Shown: one piece after another, positions 26,361 to 36,047 of the stretch | Layout of the letters: each line of letters starts with the position of its first letter | Numbering within the stretch: the first letter of the stretch is position 1 | Assembly (NCBI GenBank): GCA_016933955.1 | Contig: JAFGTT010000019.1 | Location: 124,001 to 188,000, forward strand | Origin: Candidatus Zixiibacteriota bacterium | GTDB lineage: Bacteria; Zixibacteria; MSB-5A5; GN15; PGXB01 | Reading direction: 5' to 3' | Length of the DNA stretch: 64,000 nt | Notes under the pieces: generated by a model | The model's database searches: none | What the model was told of the DNA's origin: nothing | Seen by the model: only the letters and a program-made list of their open reading frames with translations | Position numbers and translations under genes: made by a program

Positions 26361-28428
26361 TCGTCAATCAGGCATTTTCAGCAAATCGAGATTGGTCATT
26401 CTCTATATCATAATTTCCTTAAGCTGGCTCCTGTTGTTTTTAAGACTGGCGGAAATCCAGGTTGTCCATGGCGGTGAGTACGGCGAAAAAGCCCGGAAAC
26501 AATCGACCGGCAAAATTTCTGTCAAAGCTGATCGGGGGCTGGTGTTCGATCGCAAAGGCCGCCAGGTAGCTGTCAATGTCATCATGAATTCTCTCTATGC
26601 TTATCCTTCGAGCAATCAGGAGATTAAAAACATCTATCGTTATCTGGACAGACTCTATAACCGGACCGCGGGAAGTTCCCGGTGGAAATACTCTCTCAAG
26701 ACCGAGAAATTCAGCTGGATAGACCGTGATCTTCCCGATGAGCTGGCCGAGAAACTGGTCAATGACAGTATCCCCGGATTGTACATCAAGAAGCAGATGA
26801 AAAGGGATTATCCTTTCGGTAATATCGGGCGTCAGTTGTTGGGGGGAACAGATATCGATGACAACGGTATTTCTGGACTGGAGTACAGCTATGATTCGCT
26901 TTTGGCGGGGCAACCCGGCCTGATCGATTATCTTCGTGATGCCCATCGCAATACTTACCGGATCAAAGAAATCCCCCTGGTGCAACCGATTCCCGGAAAA
27001 TCTCTAGTCTTGACCCTGGATTGGTATTTTCAGGAGATTGTTGAGGAAGAACTTCGGGCGGCGGTGGAAAAATACCATGCCCTTGAGGGTACCGCCCTGT
27101 TTCTGGATTGTCACACCGGTGAGATACTGGCGGCGGCGGATTATGTAGCCGGTGATGATGACCGGGCAATCAAACTTCGTGCGGTAAGCAACTGCTTTGA
27201 GCCGGGTTCTGTTTTCAAGGCCTTCACGGCCGGAGCTCTTCTGGATAACAAACTGGTCGATTTCGAGGAAAAAATATACTGTGAAGAGGGATTATGGAAA
27301 CTCAAGAGGGGCCGGTTGCATGACGACAAAAAGCATGACAGCCTAACATTCCGGGAAATTATTGAACTTTCCAGCAACATCGGTATCGGTAAACTGGCCC
27401 TTCGTCTGGGTCCGGATAAGCTGGTTGAGATGGCCCACCGGTTCGGTTTCGGCCAGAAATATTTTGTTGGTTTGCCGGGCGAACAATCCGGGAATGTGGC
27501 GGCCCCCAGAGTCTGGTCGGACTATAATATTGCCGCATTGTCCATTGGGCACTCGGTATCGGTAACGGCCCTTCAACTGACCAGCGCCATGGGGGCAATT
27601 GCCAACGGTGAAAAGCTGTACCGTCCAAGTATTATTCGGGGGATTATTGATTGCAATGGCCGGGTAGTTAAAAAAAATGGACCGCAGGTGGTAGGGAAGG
27701 CGATCAATCCCAAGAGCGCCGAAATCCTCAGGACCTTTCTGACCGGAGTCGTCGAGCGGGGCACCGCCACTCCCGTTAAATCGGATATTGTCTCTATCGC
27801 GGGAAAAACCGGAACCGCGGAAGTTGTCGATTTTAAAAACGGCGGTTATATAAAAAACAAGTTTGTCGCCTCTTTTCTGGGTTACTTCCCGGCCGATGAC
27901 CCGAAAATCGCCGGGGTAGTGGTTTTAAATCAGCCGGAACCGATCCATTACGGCGGTTATACCTCCGGTCCCGCTTTTAAAAATATGGCCGAAAGATATT
28001 CGGTTGCCAACTCCGATTTCCTTCGTCCCGATACCCGGCTGACTGCCGGCGATGAAGAGATGGATATGAAAAAAGTCCCGGATTTTGTCGGACGGGATAT
28101 CTCGCTGGTCAAACAGATGGCTGAAAAAGATGGTATTCCAATTGCCGCCAATGCCGAACACGGCGTGGTGATCTGGCAGTACCCGCCCGAGGGACGGATC
28201 TTACCCGGGAATGAAACGGTGGCGGTGGTGGTCGAAAATGAAGGTGCTGAGGACATGGTCATGATGAATCTTTTAGGCATGAAAATAAGGACCGCGATGG
28301 CGGTTCTGAATTACCTTGGCTTGCCCCATGAAATCGAGGGGTATGGTTTTGTCAGGGATCAGTATCCCCGGGCGGGGAAGGCGGTCAACAAAAATATCCG
28401 ATGTCATCTGGTTTGCCGGAAGGGATAA
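26353..28428 (+). CDS. ftsI: Division transpeptidase FtsI (PBP3) with two PASTA domains
   Basis: 691 residues. Membrane segment near residues 12-33, dimerisation domain beginning ADRGLVFDRKGRQVAVN, then the transpeptidase domain with SVFK (catalytic Ser), SSNIG (SxN) and GKTGTAEV (KTG). Two PASTA repeats end the protein (VPDFVGRDISLVKQMA and LLGMKIRTAMAVLNYLGLP), as in SpoVD or PBP2x. PASTA on FtsI is unusual for Proteobacteria but occurs in other diderm lineages. ATG 26353 overlaps the ftsL stop. Works with FtsW in septal murein synthesis. Confidence 0.95.
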   Translation: MSNRQSGIFSKSRLVILYIIISLSWLLLFLRLAEIQVVHGGEYGEKARKQSTGKISVKADRGLVFDRKGRQVAVNVIMNSLYAYPSSNQEIKNIYRYLDRLYNRTAGSSRWKYSLKTEKFSWIDRDLPDELAEKLVNDSIPGLYIKKQMKRDYPFGNIGRQLLGGTDIDDNGISGLEYSYDSLLAGQPGLIDYLRDAHRNTYRIKEIPLVQPIPGKSLVLTLDWYFQEIVEEELRAAVEKYHALEGTALFLDCHTGEILAAADYVAGDDDRAIKLRAVSNCFEPGSVFKAFTAGALLDNKLVDFEEKIYCEEGLWKLKRGRLHDDKKHDSLTFREIIELSSNIGIGKLALRLGPDKLVEMAHRFGFGQKYFVGLPGEQSGNVAAPRVWSDYNIAALSIGHSVSVTALQLTSAMGAIANGEKLYRPSIIRGIIDCNGRVVKKNGPQVVGKAINPKSAEILRTFLTGVVERGTATPVKSDIVSIAGKTGTAEVVDFKNGGYIKNKFVASFLGYFPADDPKIAGVVVLNQPEPIHYGGYTSGPAFKNMAERYSVANSDFLRPDTRLTAGDEEMDMKKVPDFVGRDISLVKQMAEKDGIPIAANAEHGVVIWQYPPEGRILPGNETVAVVVENEGAEDMVMMNLLGMKIRTAMAVLNYLGLPHEIEGYGFVRDQYPRAGKAVNKNIRCHLVCRKG

Positions 28429-28438
28429 CAACGGCGAT

Positions 28439-29911
28439 ATGATATTGAAAGAATTGATATCGACAGGCAGTAACTTGGAATTGACCGGTGACGGTACCAT
28501 TGAGATAACCGGTTTGGACTATGATTCCCGGAGGATAAGACCGGGAATGCTGTTTGTGGCCATTGCCGGATACCGCCAGGATGGCAATCGATTTATTCCG
28601 GATGCAATCCAAAACGGGGCGGCGGCGATCCTTACCGAAAAACCGATCGACCTTGACATTCCGGTTGTGGTGACATCATCGATTCGGAAAACCATGGCCG
28701 CGATGGCCGCCTGTTTTTATGATTACCCCGGCCTAAAAATTGCCGCCACGGCTGTCACCGGGACCAATGGGAAAAGCACTTCGGTTGCCCTTATTGCCAA
28801 TCTTCTCAGGACGGCCGGGAAAAAAGTCGGGATGATGAACTCCCTGGTTTACGATACCGGGACCAGGCAGTACAAGGCTGAGCGGACCACACCGGATTCG
28901 ATCGATACCCAGAAAATGATGGCCGAGATGGTCGGAGCCGGGTGTACCGAGGGCGTTATCGAGGTTTCATCACATGCCCTGGTCCTGCACCGGGTGGACC
29001 ATATCGATTTCAAGGTTGGCCTGTTCACTAATTTCAGCCGCGATCATCTTGATTTTCATAACACCATGGAGGAATATCTGGCCGCCAAAAAACTGCTGCT
29101 GGATATACTGACCGGACCCGGTCGATGGGCGGTTATCAATGTGGATGTCCCCGAGTACGCCGGATTTATCCCCGATGTCAAAGGGCGCTGTCTGACATGG
29201 TCACTGCACGATGCCGGGGCCGATGTTTATGTCGAAAAGGCTGATTTGTATCCCGACCGGACCGTTTTCGACATAAGGACAGCCTCCGGTTGCGACACCA
29301 TCACCATTCGCCTGCCCGGACGGTACAATCTTGAAAACGCCGCCGGCGCGGCCGCCGCAGGAGTGGCACTGGGACTTGGACAGAATATTATCAAGACTGG
29401 TCTGGAATCGGCCCAACCGGTCATGGGACGGTTTCAGCCGGTTGATCTGGGTCAGCCTTTCACGGTTATAATAGATTTTGCGCATACCCCCGATGCCCTT
29501 AAACGATTGATTGCTTCCGCCCGGGAAATAAGCAGGGGGCGGATTTTAACGCTTTTCGGATGCGGCGGCGACCGGGACAAAGGCAAACGACCGCTGATGG
29601 GCCGGGTGGTGACAGAAAATTCGGACGTAGCGGTGGTGACCTCCGATAATCCACGAAAGGAAGACGCCGGGAAAATAATCGAGGATATTCTTCCTGGCAT
29701 GAGCGGAAAAAATTATGAAATACGGGTGGATCGTAAAGAAGCAATCGCGAGAATCCTGTCCTTGGCCCGGCCGTATGATATGGTCCTGATTGCCGGTAAG
29801 GGAGCCGAGGATTACCAGGAAATCGGGACAAAAAAATATCCCTATCAGGATCAGGTGGAAATTATCCGGGTACTGGAATCGCTGGGATACAGCCAGGGAT
29901 GCAGAAGTTGA
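28439..29911 (+). CDS. murE: UDP-MurNAc-L-Ala-D-Glu:meso-diaminopimelate ligase
   Basis: 490 residues, cytoplasmic Mur ligase. ATP site VTGTNGKSTSVA, UDP-sugar domain with DSRRIRPGMLF, and the SSHALVLHRVD stretch. The substrate-specificity loop reads SDNPRKED; the DNPR motif is known to select meso-diaminopimelate rather than lysine, so the stem peptide is probably of the DAP type. ATG at 28439 begins ten bases after ftsI; longer in-frame starts lie within ftsI. Confidence 0.96.
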   Translation: MILKELISTGSNLELTGDGTIEITGLDYDSRRIRPGMLFVAIAGYRQDGNRFIPDAIQNGAAAILTEKPIDLDIPVVVTSSIRKTMAAMAACFYDYPGLKIAATAVTGTNGKSTSVALIANLLRTAGKKVGMMNSLVYDTGTRQYKAERTTPDSIDTQKMMAEMVGAGCTEGVIEVSSHALVLHRVDHIDFKVGLFTNFSRDHLDFHNTMEEYLAAKKLLLDILTGPGRWAVINVDVPEYAGFIPDVKGRCLTWSLHDAGADVYVEKADLYPDRTVFDIRTASGCDTITIRLPGRYNLENAAGAAAAGVALGLGQNIIKTGLESAQPVMGRFQPVDLGQPFTVIIDFAHTPDALKRLIASAREISRGRILTLFGCGGDRDKGKRPLMGRVVTENSDVAVVTSDNPRKEDAGKIIEDILPGMSGKNYEIRVDRKEAIARILSLARPYDMVLIAGKGAEDYQEIGTKKYPYQDQVEIIRVLESLGYSQGCRS

Positions 29912-31320
29912 TTAAAATGGATTTTAAGACACTGGCAAAGGAATGCCGGGGGGAACTGGTTAACGACCGTTTTGCCGCGGCGGTATTCGAGGGTATCTCG
30001 ATTGACAGCCGGACCATAAAATCATCGCAGCTGTTTACCGCCATCAAGGGCGAACATAATGATGGTCATGATTATATCGACCAGGTTCTCGGCCGGAACT
30101 GCGGCGGTCTTCTGGTAAATAATCATTACAGCGCTATTGCTGAATTGAAAGACCGTATTCCGCTGGTGGCGGTGGCTGACACTCATCGGGCCCTGATGAT
30201 TCTAGCGGAAAACTATCGTTCCCGAATCGAAGCCGATATTATCGCCGTGACCGGCTCCAACGGTAAGACTACCACCAAGGAATATATTTATGGCATGCTG
30301 AAAAGCCGGCGGGAAAAAACTTATCGGTCGCCCGGTAACCTTAACAATCTGTACGGTCTTCCTCTGGCAATCTTCGGAATTCCTTCGGACAGTCGCTACG
30401 GTGTTTTTGAACTGGGGATATCCATTCCCGGCGAAATGACGCGACTGGCGCAGATGATTAAACCGGATGTTGCTCTGATCACCAATGTCGGCCCGACTCA
30501 TCTGGAGACCCTGGGGACTATTGCCGGTGTGGCCGAGGCCAAATGCGGATTGATCGACCGCATGCCGCCCGATAAACCGGCTGTGGTCAATGCCGATGAT
30601 TCGGTGCTGGTCAATGCGGCCGGTAAGCGGAAACATCGGCTGGTTACTTTCGGAGTAAAAAACCGCGCCGATTTCACCGCCCGGCTGGCCGGAGTATCTT
30701 CCGATGGTTTCCCGCTGGTGGTAATTGACGGGCGGGAGATTCGTTTGAATCTTTTCGGGGAGCATCAGGTGTATAATATCCTGGCCGCCTATGCTGTCTG
30801 CCGGACCCTTGAAGTGGATCTTACTCCCGAAGACCTGAATAATGTGGAGTATGATTTTGCCCCGTATCGGGGTCAGATTGAAAATACCCACGGTCTGATC
30901 ACGATAGCCGATTGTTACAATGCCAACCCGGTTTCGCTGGAATCGGGACTTCGGTCATTCAAAAATTATCTCGGCCATGGTTCTCTGGCCGGTCGCCGGA
31001 GTGTGGCCGTGGTCGGCGATATGCTGGAACTCGGACCCGAATCGCCGATTTATCACGCCGCTATCGGCAATTTACTGGCCGAACTGGATTTCGAACGGGT
31101 GCTGGCGGTTGGGCGGTTGTCGGTTGATATGGTGCAGGCGGCGACGGCGGCCGGATTTGAAAAAAAGAAGATTTCGCATTTTGATAACACCGAACAGGCC
31201 GGAGAGGCTTTGATAAGTGATATTAAGAGGGGAGATATTCTGTACTTCAAAGCCTCTCGCGGCATCGGTCTGGAAAAAATATTAACCTTGCTGAAAGGGA
31301 CAGCACTAAGGCAGAATTAA
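29899..31320 (+). CDS. murF: UDP-MurNAc-tripeptide:D-Ala-D-Ala ligase
   Basis: 473 residues. Adds D-Ala-D-Ala to the precursor. Seen: IDSRTIKSSQLFTAIKGE in domain one, P-loop VTGSNGKTTTKEYI, SPGNLNNLYGLPLA, ITNVGPTHLETLG, and the C-terminal IADCYNANPVSLESGL with GDMLELG. It overlaps murE by 13 bases; a second in-frame ATG at 29917 could also be used. Confidence 0.96.
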   Translation: MQKLIKMDFKTLAKECRGELVNDRFAAAVFEGISIDSRTIKSSQLFTAIKGEHNDGHDYIDQVLGRNCGGLLVNNHYSAIAELKDRIPLVAVADTHRALMILAENYRSRIEADIIAVTGSNGKTTTKEYIYGMLKSRREKTYRSPGNLNNLYGLPLAIFGIPSDSRYGVFELGISIPGEMTRLAQMIKPDVALITNVGPTHLETLGTIAGVAEAKCGLIDRMPPDKPAVVNADDSVLVNAAGKRKHRLVTFGVKNRADFTARLAGVSSDGFPLVVIDGREIRLNLFGEHQVYNILAAYAVCRTLEVDLTPEDLNNVEYDFAPYRGQIENTHGLITIADCYNANPVSLESGLRSFKNYLGHGSLAGRRSVAVVGDMLELGPESPIYHAAIGNLLAELDFERVLAVGRLSVDMVQAATAAGFEKKKISHFDNTEQAGEALISDIKRGDILYFKASRGIGLEKILTLLKGTALRQN

Positions 31321-31321
31321 T

Positions 31322-32410
31322 ATGTTTTACCATCTCTTCACCCAGCTCACGCCATACGTCTCGGGATTTAACCTGTTCCGTTATATCACCTTTCGGACGG
31401 CTTTTGCGACTATCACGGCCATTTTGATATCGCTTCTCCTGGGCTCTTTCTTTATTCGGCTGCTGCAGAAGTATCAGATCAAAGAGAACATCCGGGTTGA
31501 AGGCCCCAAAAGCCATCAGTCCAAGCAGGGAACGCCGACCATGGGCGGGTTGATTGTTCTGGTGGCCATAATAATACCCACCGTTCTCTGGGCCGATCTG
31601 ACCAATTATTTTATTCTGATGATCCTGCTGGTCACCTTCTGGCTGGGCCTGATCGGATTTATGGATGATTATCTTAAAGCGGTCAAGCGGCAACCGAAAG
31701 GCATGGTGGGGCGGAAAAAACTGATCGGGCAGATTTCACTGGGCCTGGTGTTTGGTCTGGTTTTGACATTGTTGCCGCCCAATGCCAGTTTTGATGGCAC
31801 CACCGAGATTCCCTTTTTCAAAAATTATATCCTCAACCTGGGTATTCTCTATATACCCTTTATCATCATCGTAATCACCAGTTCTTCCAATGCCGTCAAT
31901 CTTACTGATGGTCTCGACGGTCTGGCGATTGGTCTAACGGGTCTTTGTTTTGTAGCTTTTCTGGGATTGGTTTATGTGGCCGGTCGGGCCGATTTCTCCG
32001 GGTATCTCCAGATCGAATATGTTCCCGGGGCGGGCGAGATGGCCATCTATTGCGGGGCGGCGGTCGGAGCGGCACTCGGTTTCCTCTGGTTTAATTCTCA
32101 TCCGGCCGGAGTTTTCATGGGTGATACCGGTTCTCTGGCACTAGGCGGCGCCCTGGGTGCAATTGCGATTTTAATCAAGAAAGAATTGCTCCTGGTAATT
32201 GTCGGCGGGGTTTTCGTGATCGAAACCCTTTCGGTGATTATTCAGGTTTTATCATACAGGTATCGCGGAGGTAAACGAATTTTCAAGATGGCGCCGATTC
32301 ACCATCATTTCGAGCTTCTCGGATGGCCGGAATCCAAGGTGGTGGTCAGGTTCTGGATTATCGGGGCGCTGTTTGCACTATTAACCATTTCAACTCTGAA
32401 GATAAGATGA
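31322..32410 (+). CDS. mraY: Phospho-MurNAc-pentapeptide transferase
   Basis: 362-residue polytopic enzyme that makes lipid I. Conserved cytoplasmic loops are all visible: KQGTPTMGGL, DDYLKAVKRQPKG, NAVNLTDGLDGLA, MGDTGSLALGG and PIHHHFELLGWPESKV. About ten membrane segments. ATG at 31322 comes right after the murF stop; its TGA overlaps the murD ATG. Confidence 0.97.
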   Translation: MFYHLFTQLTPYVSGFNLFRYITFRTAFATITAILISLLLGSFFIRLLQKYQIKENIRVEGPKSHQSKQGTPTMGGLIVLVAIIIPTVLWADLTNYFILMILLVTFWLGLIGFMDDYLKAVKRQPKGMVGRKKLIGQISLGLVFGLVLTLLPPNASFDGTTEIPFFKNYILNLGILYIPFIIIVITSSSNAVNLTDGLDGLAIGLTGLCFVAFLGLVYVAGRADFSGYLQIEYVPGAGEMAIYCGAAVGAALGFLWFNSHPAGVFMGDTGSLALGGALGAIAILIKKELLLVIVGGVFVIETLSVIIQVLSYRYRGGKRIFKMAPIHHHFELLGWPESKVVVRFWIIGALFALLTISTLKIR

Positions 32411-33801
32411 CGATAAAAGAGCGAATTAAAGGTAGACGGGTCGGCATTGTCGGCATGGCCCGCTCGGGGATGGCGGCGGCCCGACTGGTACGCAGGGCCG
32501 GTGGCACGCCATTTATCTCCGATATCAAACCGCCGGAGAAGCTGGAAAGCCAGATTCATGAACTGAAGACCTTCAATATTCAGTATGAAACCGGCGGGCA
32601 TACCGATCACCTATTGCAGGCGGATTTTATTATTCTCTCGCCAGGTATTCCGCAGGAAACCGAAATTGTCGGCAATATCCGTCAGTCCGGTATTCCCATT
32701 TTCTCTGAAATTGAACTGGCCTCATGGCTGTGCCGCGGAAGAATAATCGCTATTACCGGATCCAACGGCAAAACCACCACGACCAGCCTGATCGGCGCCA
32801 TCCTCGATACCGCCGGTCTGGAAAATAAGGTTTGCGGGAATATTGGTTATCCTTTTTCCGACGCCGTTTCTGATATTTCGGAAAACGGTTATGCGGTTCT
32901 GGAAGTATCCAACTTCCAGTTGGAATTGATCGAGGAATTTACGCCGCATGTGGCCATGATTCTGAATATCACTCCCGATCATCTTGATCGTTATGAAAAT
33001 TTCGATGGCTATAAGAAAGCCAAATACCGGATTGCGGAAAATCAAAAACCGGATGATTATCTGATTTTGAATGCCGATGATGCCGTGATCGACAAAGACG
33101 GTATCAAGACGCACGCCCAAAGAATTTATTTTGCCGCCTCACGAACCCTGCCGACCGGAGTCTTTAAGAGGGGAGAGTCGCTGGTCGGCATCGTGAGGAA
33201 TAAAACCCACGATATATTAAAGATCGATGAAATCCGAATCCCCGGCCCGCACAACCTTCAGAATGCCGCGGCGGCGGCTCTGGCGACCCTGTTGATCGGA
33301 GTATCTCCGATCGCCATCGCCGAAGCGCTGAGACGATTCCCCGGTGTGGAACACCGGCTGGAGGATGTCGCCACGGTGGCCGGAATCAGGTTTGTCAATG
33401 ATTCCAAGGCCACCAATGTCGATTCCGTAACCTACGCTATACGCTCCTTTGATACCCCGATTTACCTGATTGCCGGGGGGCGTGATAAAAACGGGGATTT
33501 CGCTCCGATCATCGATTTCGGTCGCGAAAAGATTAAAGGAATAATCCTGATCGGTGAGGCGCGGGATAAAATGTTCGAGGCGCTGGGCAAGGCCTTCCCC
33601 ATCCAGTTCGCGGACAGCATGAACGAGGCGGTCAAAAAGGCTTTCGAGGCGGCTTCGCCCGGTGAGGTGGTCCTGCTGTCACCGGCCTGCGCCAGTTTCG
33701 ATATGTTCGATAATTTCGAGCATCGCGGCCGAGAGTTTAAAAGCGCCGTGCAGGGCTTGAAAAGTAATGATCGTATTTCACAGGAAGTGGATCGCAGGTA
33801 A
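32407..33801 (+). CDS. murD: UDP-MurNAc-L-alanine:D-glutamate ligase
   Basis: 464 residues. N-terminal Rossmann domain (RVGIVGMARSGMAAARL), P-loop ITGSNGKTTTTSL, LEVSNFQLELIEEF, ITPDHLDRY, and C-terminal FVNDSKATNVDSV and LIAGGRDKNGDF. ATG 32407 overlaps the mraY stop (ATGA); the longer frame upstream is inside mraY. Confidence 0.96.
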   Translation: MTIKERIKGRRVGIVGMARSGMAAARLVRRAGGTPFISDIKPPEKLESQIHELKTFNIQYETGGHTDHLLQADFIILSPGIPQETEIVGNIRQSGIPIFSEIELASWLCRGRIIAITGSNGKTTTTSLIGAILDTAGLENKVCGNIGYPFSDAVSDISENGYAVLEVSNFQLELIEEFTPHVAMILNITPDHLDRYENFDGYKKAKYRIAENQKPDDYLILNADDAVIDKDGIKTHAQRIYFAASRTLPTGVFKRGESLVGIVRNKTHDILKIDEIRIPGPHNLQNAAAAALATLLIGVSPIAIAEALRRFPGVEHRLEDVATVAGIRFVNDSKATNVDSVTYAIRSFDTPIYLIAGGRDKNGDFAPIIDFGREKIKGIILIGEARDKMFEALGKAFPIQFADSMNEAVKKAFEAASPGEVVLLSPACASFDMFDNFEHRGREFKSAVQGLKSNDRISQEVDRR

Positions 33802-33805
33802 AAAT

Positions 33806-34885
33806 ATGGATCGGAAACTGCTTTACAGTACTGTCGCCTTGATTGCCATCGGCATGGTGATGATCTATTCATCATCATCGGTTATGGCGGAAAGCCGATT
33901 CGGCTCGCATTTCTTCTTTCTCAAGAAGCAGTTGATATACCTGGTCATGGCCGGTCTGATTGGATGGGGAATCACCCGGATCGATCTGAAAAAATATGCT
34001 CCCTATGCCATACCGGCTCTGTTTTTATCTCTGGTCATGCTGGCTATGGTGTTTATTATGCCGGCCCGGAATGGTTCACATCGCTGGCTGTTTCTGGGTC
34101 CGCTCACTGTCCAGCCCTCGGAAATTTTCAAACTGGTGGCGATCGTGTACCTGGCTTTTTCCCTTTCCCAGAAGAGCCGCGATATCACCGATCTGAAGCA
34201 ATTTCTATTACCCTATGCACCTTTGCTGGGTGCAGGATTGATTCTGATTATCCTGGAACCCGGGCTTGGTTCGGCTATCACCATTACCCTGACGGTTCTG
34301 ATCATATTTTTCCTGGCCGGGGTAAGGTTGTTCCATCTGGCAGTCCTTATTCTGCCCCTGACGGCCTTTGTCTCTTTCATGGTTTTTATTCTTGGCTACA
34401 AAAAGGCCCGGGTGATCGATTATATGTCGGCTGTCACCGATCCCCTGAATGGTTCCTACCAGGTCAAACAGGCGGTGCTGGCCCTTGGGGCCGGGGGAAT
34501 TTTTGGATCCGGGCTGGGAGACGGCAAACAGAAATTATTTTTCCTGCCCTATCCTCATACGGATTTCATATTTGCTTCTATCGGTGAGGAACTCGGTTTT
34601 ATCGGTCTGGTTGGCATTCTGATTCTTTTTTATATAGTCATACGGCGGGGAATTCAGATCGCCCTCAACCAGCCGGATAAGTTCGGCTTTCTGCTGGCGA
34701 TCGGTATCACCGCCTCGCTTTTTATTGCCGTCCTGATCAATATCGGCGTTGTCACCTCGCTTCTCCCGACCACGGGGATACCTCTGCCGTTTTTATCCTA
34801 TGGCGGATCGGCCCTGATGGTTTCGGTGGTCTCGGTGGCTATCCTGTTGAATCTTTCACGCCGGAAGGGGATAGTGGTGCGATGA
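33806..34885 (+). CDS. ftsW: Septal peptidoglycan polymerase FtsW
   Basis: 359 residues, SEDS family with about ten membrane segments. Diagnostic pieces: SRFGSHFFFLKKQ, GSHRWLFLGPLTVQPSEIFK, the large loop with YQVKQAVLALGAGGIFGSGLG, PYPHTDFIFASIGEELGFIG, and PTTGIPLPFLSYGGSAL near the C-terminus. FtsW polymerises lipid II at the septum with FtsI. ATG 33806 lies five bases past the murD stop. Confidence 0.96.
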   Translation: MDRKLLYSTVALIAIGMVMIYSSSSVMAESRFGSHFFFLKKQLIYLVMAGLIGWGITRIDLKKYAPYAIPALFLSLVMLAMVFIMPARNGSHRWLFLGPLTVQPSEIFKLVAIVYLAFSLSQKSRDITDLKQFLLPYAPLLGAGLILIILEPGLGSAITITLTVLIIFFLAGVRLFHLAVLILPLTAFVSFMVFILGYKKARVIDYMSAVTDPLNGSYQVKQAVLALGAGGIFGSGLGDGKQKLFFLPYPHTDFIFASIGEELGFIGLVGILILFYIVIRRGIQIALNQPDKFGFLLAIGITASLFIAVLINIGVVTSLLPTTGIPLPFLSYGGSALMVSVVSVAILLNLSRRKGIVVR

Positions 34886-36009
34886 AACAATTGCGGCTTA
34901 TATTTGCCGGGGGCGGCACTGGCGGTCATCTTTTTCCGGCTCTGGCCATTGCCAATCATCTGAAAAAAAGAATTGAGCCTGAAAACCGCGCCGAGTTCAG
35001 ATTTATCGGCACCAGACGGGGAATCGAATTTCGTCTGAAAGACAGTCTCGGTTATTCCCTCACTTTAATATCGGTACGTGGTCTGTACCGCAAAGGTGTT
35101 CTGCGTAATCTTCTCTTTCCGCTTCTGTTAATCGGAGCCACGATCAAATCGATGTTTATCTGCTGGCGGTTTAAACCCGATGCCGTTATTGGAACCGGTG
35201 GTTATGTCATGGGTCCCGTTATGATGGGAGCGGTTTTTATGAGGAAGGGTTGCTTTATTCAGGAGCAAAATTCGTATCCCGGTCTGACCACCCGCCAGTT
35301 GGCTCATCGGGTCGATTGCGTTTTTCTCGGTTTCGGCGAGGCCCGCAAGCATCTGGACGGCCGGGCGGTAACAATTGAAACCGGGAATCCAGTCAAAGAT
35401 ATAATCGGGAAAATTGACCGGAATGAGGCGCGCAGGCATTTCGGTTTCAATGATAATGACCACGTGATTTTGATCCTGGGGGGAAGCCAGGGGGCGACCA
35501 GTGTCAACCAGAATATCTTAGATCACCTGCATGAACTTCCGAATGATTTCAAATTGATCTGGCAAACCGGCGAAAGGGACTATAAGGAAATAGCCGCGGC
35601 CGCGGGCGGCAGAGTTGGAAGCCGCGCCCTGTTCGCTTTTACAGATCAAATCGAGCAGGCCTATGCTGCCGCCGATCTGGCCATTGCCCGGTCCGGTGCC
35701 CTGACCCTGGCCGAACTCGAAGCGGCCGGACTTCCGGCAGTTCTGATTCCGTATCCCCACGCTACAGCCGATCATCAGCGCAAAAACGCCGAAACCTTTG
35801 AGTCCAAAGGTGCCGCCGTGGTGATATTCGACCATGAACTGCCCGAGGTCAGCCTGATAAAAGGTGCCGTGGAAATTATCCGTGATGGCAGCTGGCGGAA
35901 GATGAAGGAGGCCATCGATCGAATTCGCACGAGTCGAAAGAAACCGGCCGTCGAGGCCATTGCCGACGAAATATTATCAATGATCGGATGGGAAGGGAGT
36001 CGCACTTGA
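34882..36009 (+). CDS. murG: UDP-GlcNAc:lipid I N-acetylglucosaminyltransferase
   Basis: 375 residues, GT28 family, peripheral at the inner leaflet; makes lipid II. GGGTGGHLFPALAIA at the start, EQNSYPGLTTRQLA, ILGGSQGATSVN, and the donor site ARSGALTLAELEAAGLPA with PYPHATADHQRKNA. The ATG overlaps the ftsW stop (ATGA). Confidence 0.96.
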   Translation: MKQLRLIFAGGGTGGHLFPALAIANHLKKRIEPENRAEFRFIGTRRGIEFRLKDSLGYSLTLISVRGLYRKGVLRNLLFPLLLIGATIKSMFICWRFKPDAVIGTGGYVMGPVMMGAVFMRKGCFIQEQNSYPGLTTRQLAHRVDCVFLGFGEARKHLDGRAVTIETGNPVKDIIGKIDRNEARRHFGFNDNDHVILILGGSQGATSVNQNILDHLHELPNDFKLIWQTGERDYKEIAAAAGGRVGSRALFAFTDQIEQAYAAADLAIARSGALTLAELEAAGLPAVLIPYPHATADHQRKNAETFESKGAAVVIFDHELPEVSLIKGAVEIIRDGSWRKMKEAIDRIRTSRKKPAVEAIADEILSMIGWEGSRT

Positions 36010-36047
36010 AAACCATCGTGGCATGGAAACCCGGGTCCAAGGAGCGG

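Noticed and set aside
30202-30891. 229-codon minus-strand open frame
   Set aside because: Shadow of murF.
33964-34587. 207-codon plus-strand open frame in another phase
   Set aside because: Shadow of ftsW; composition is typical of a shifted membrane-protein frame.
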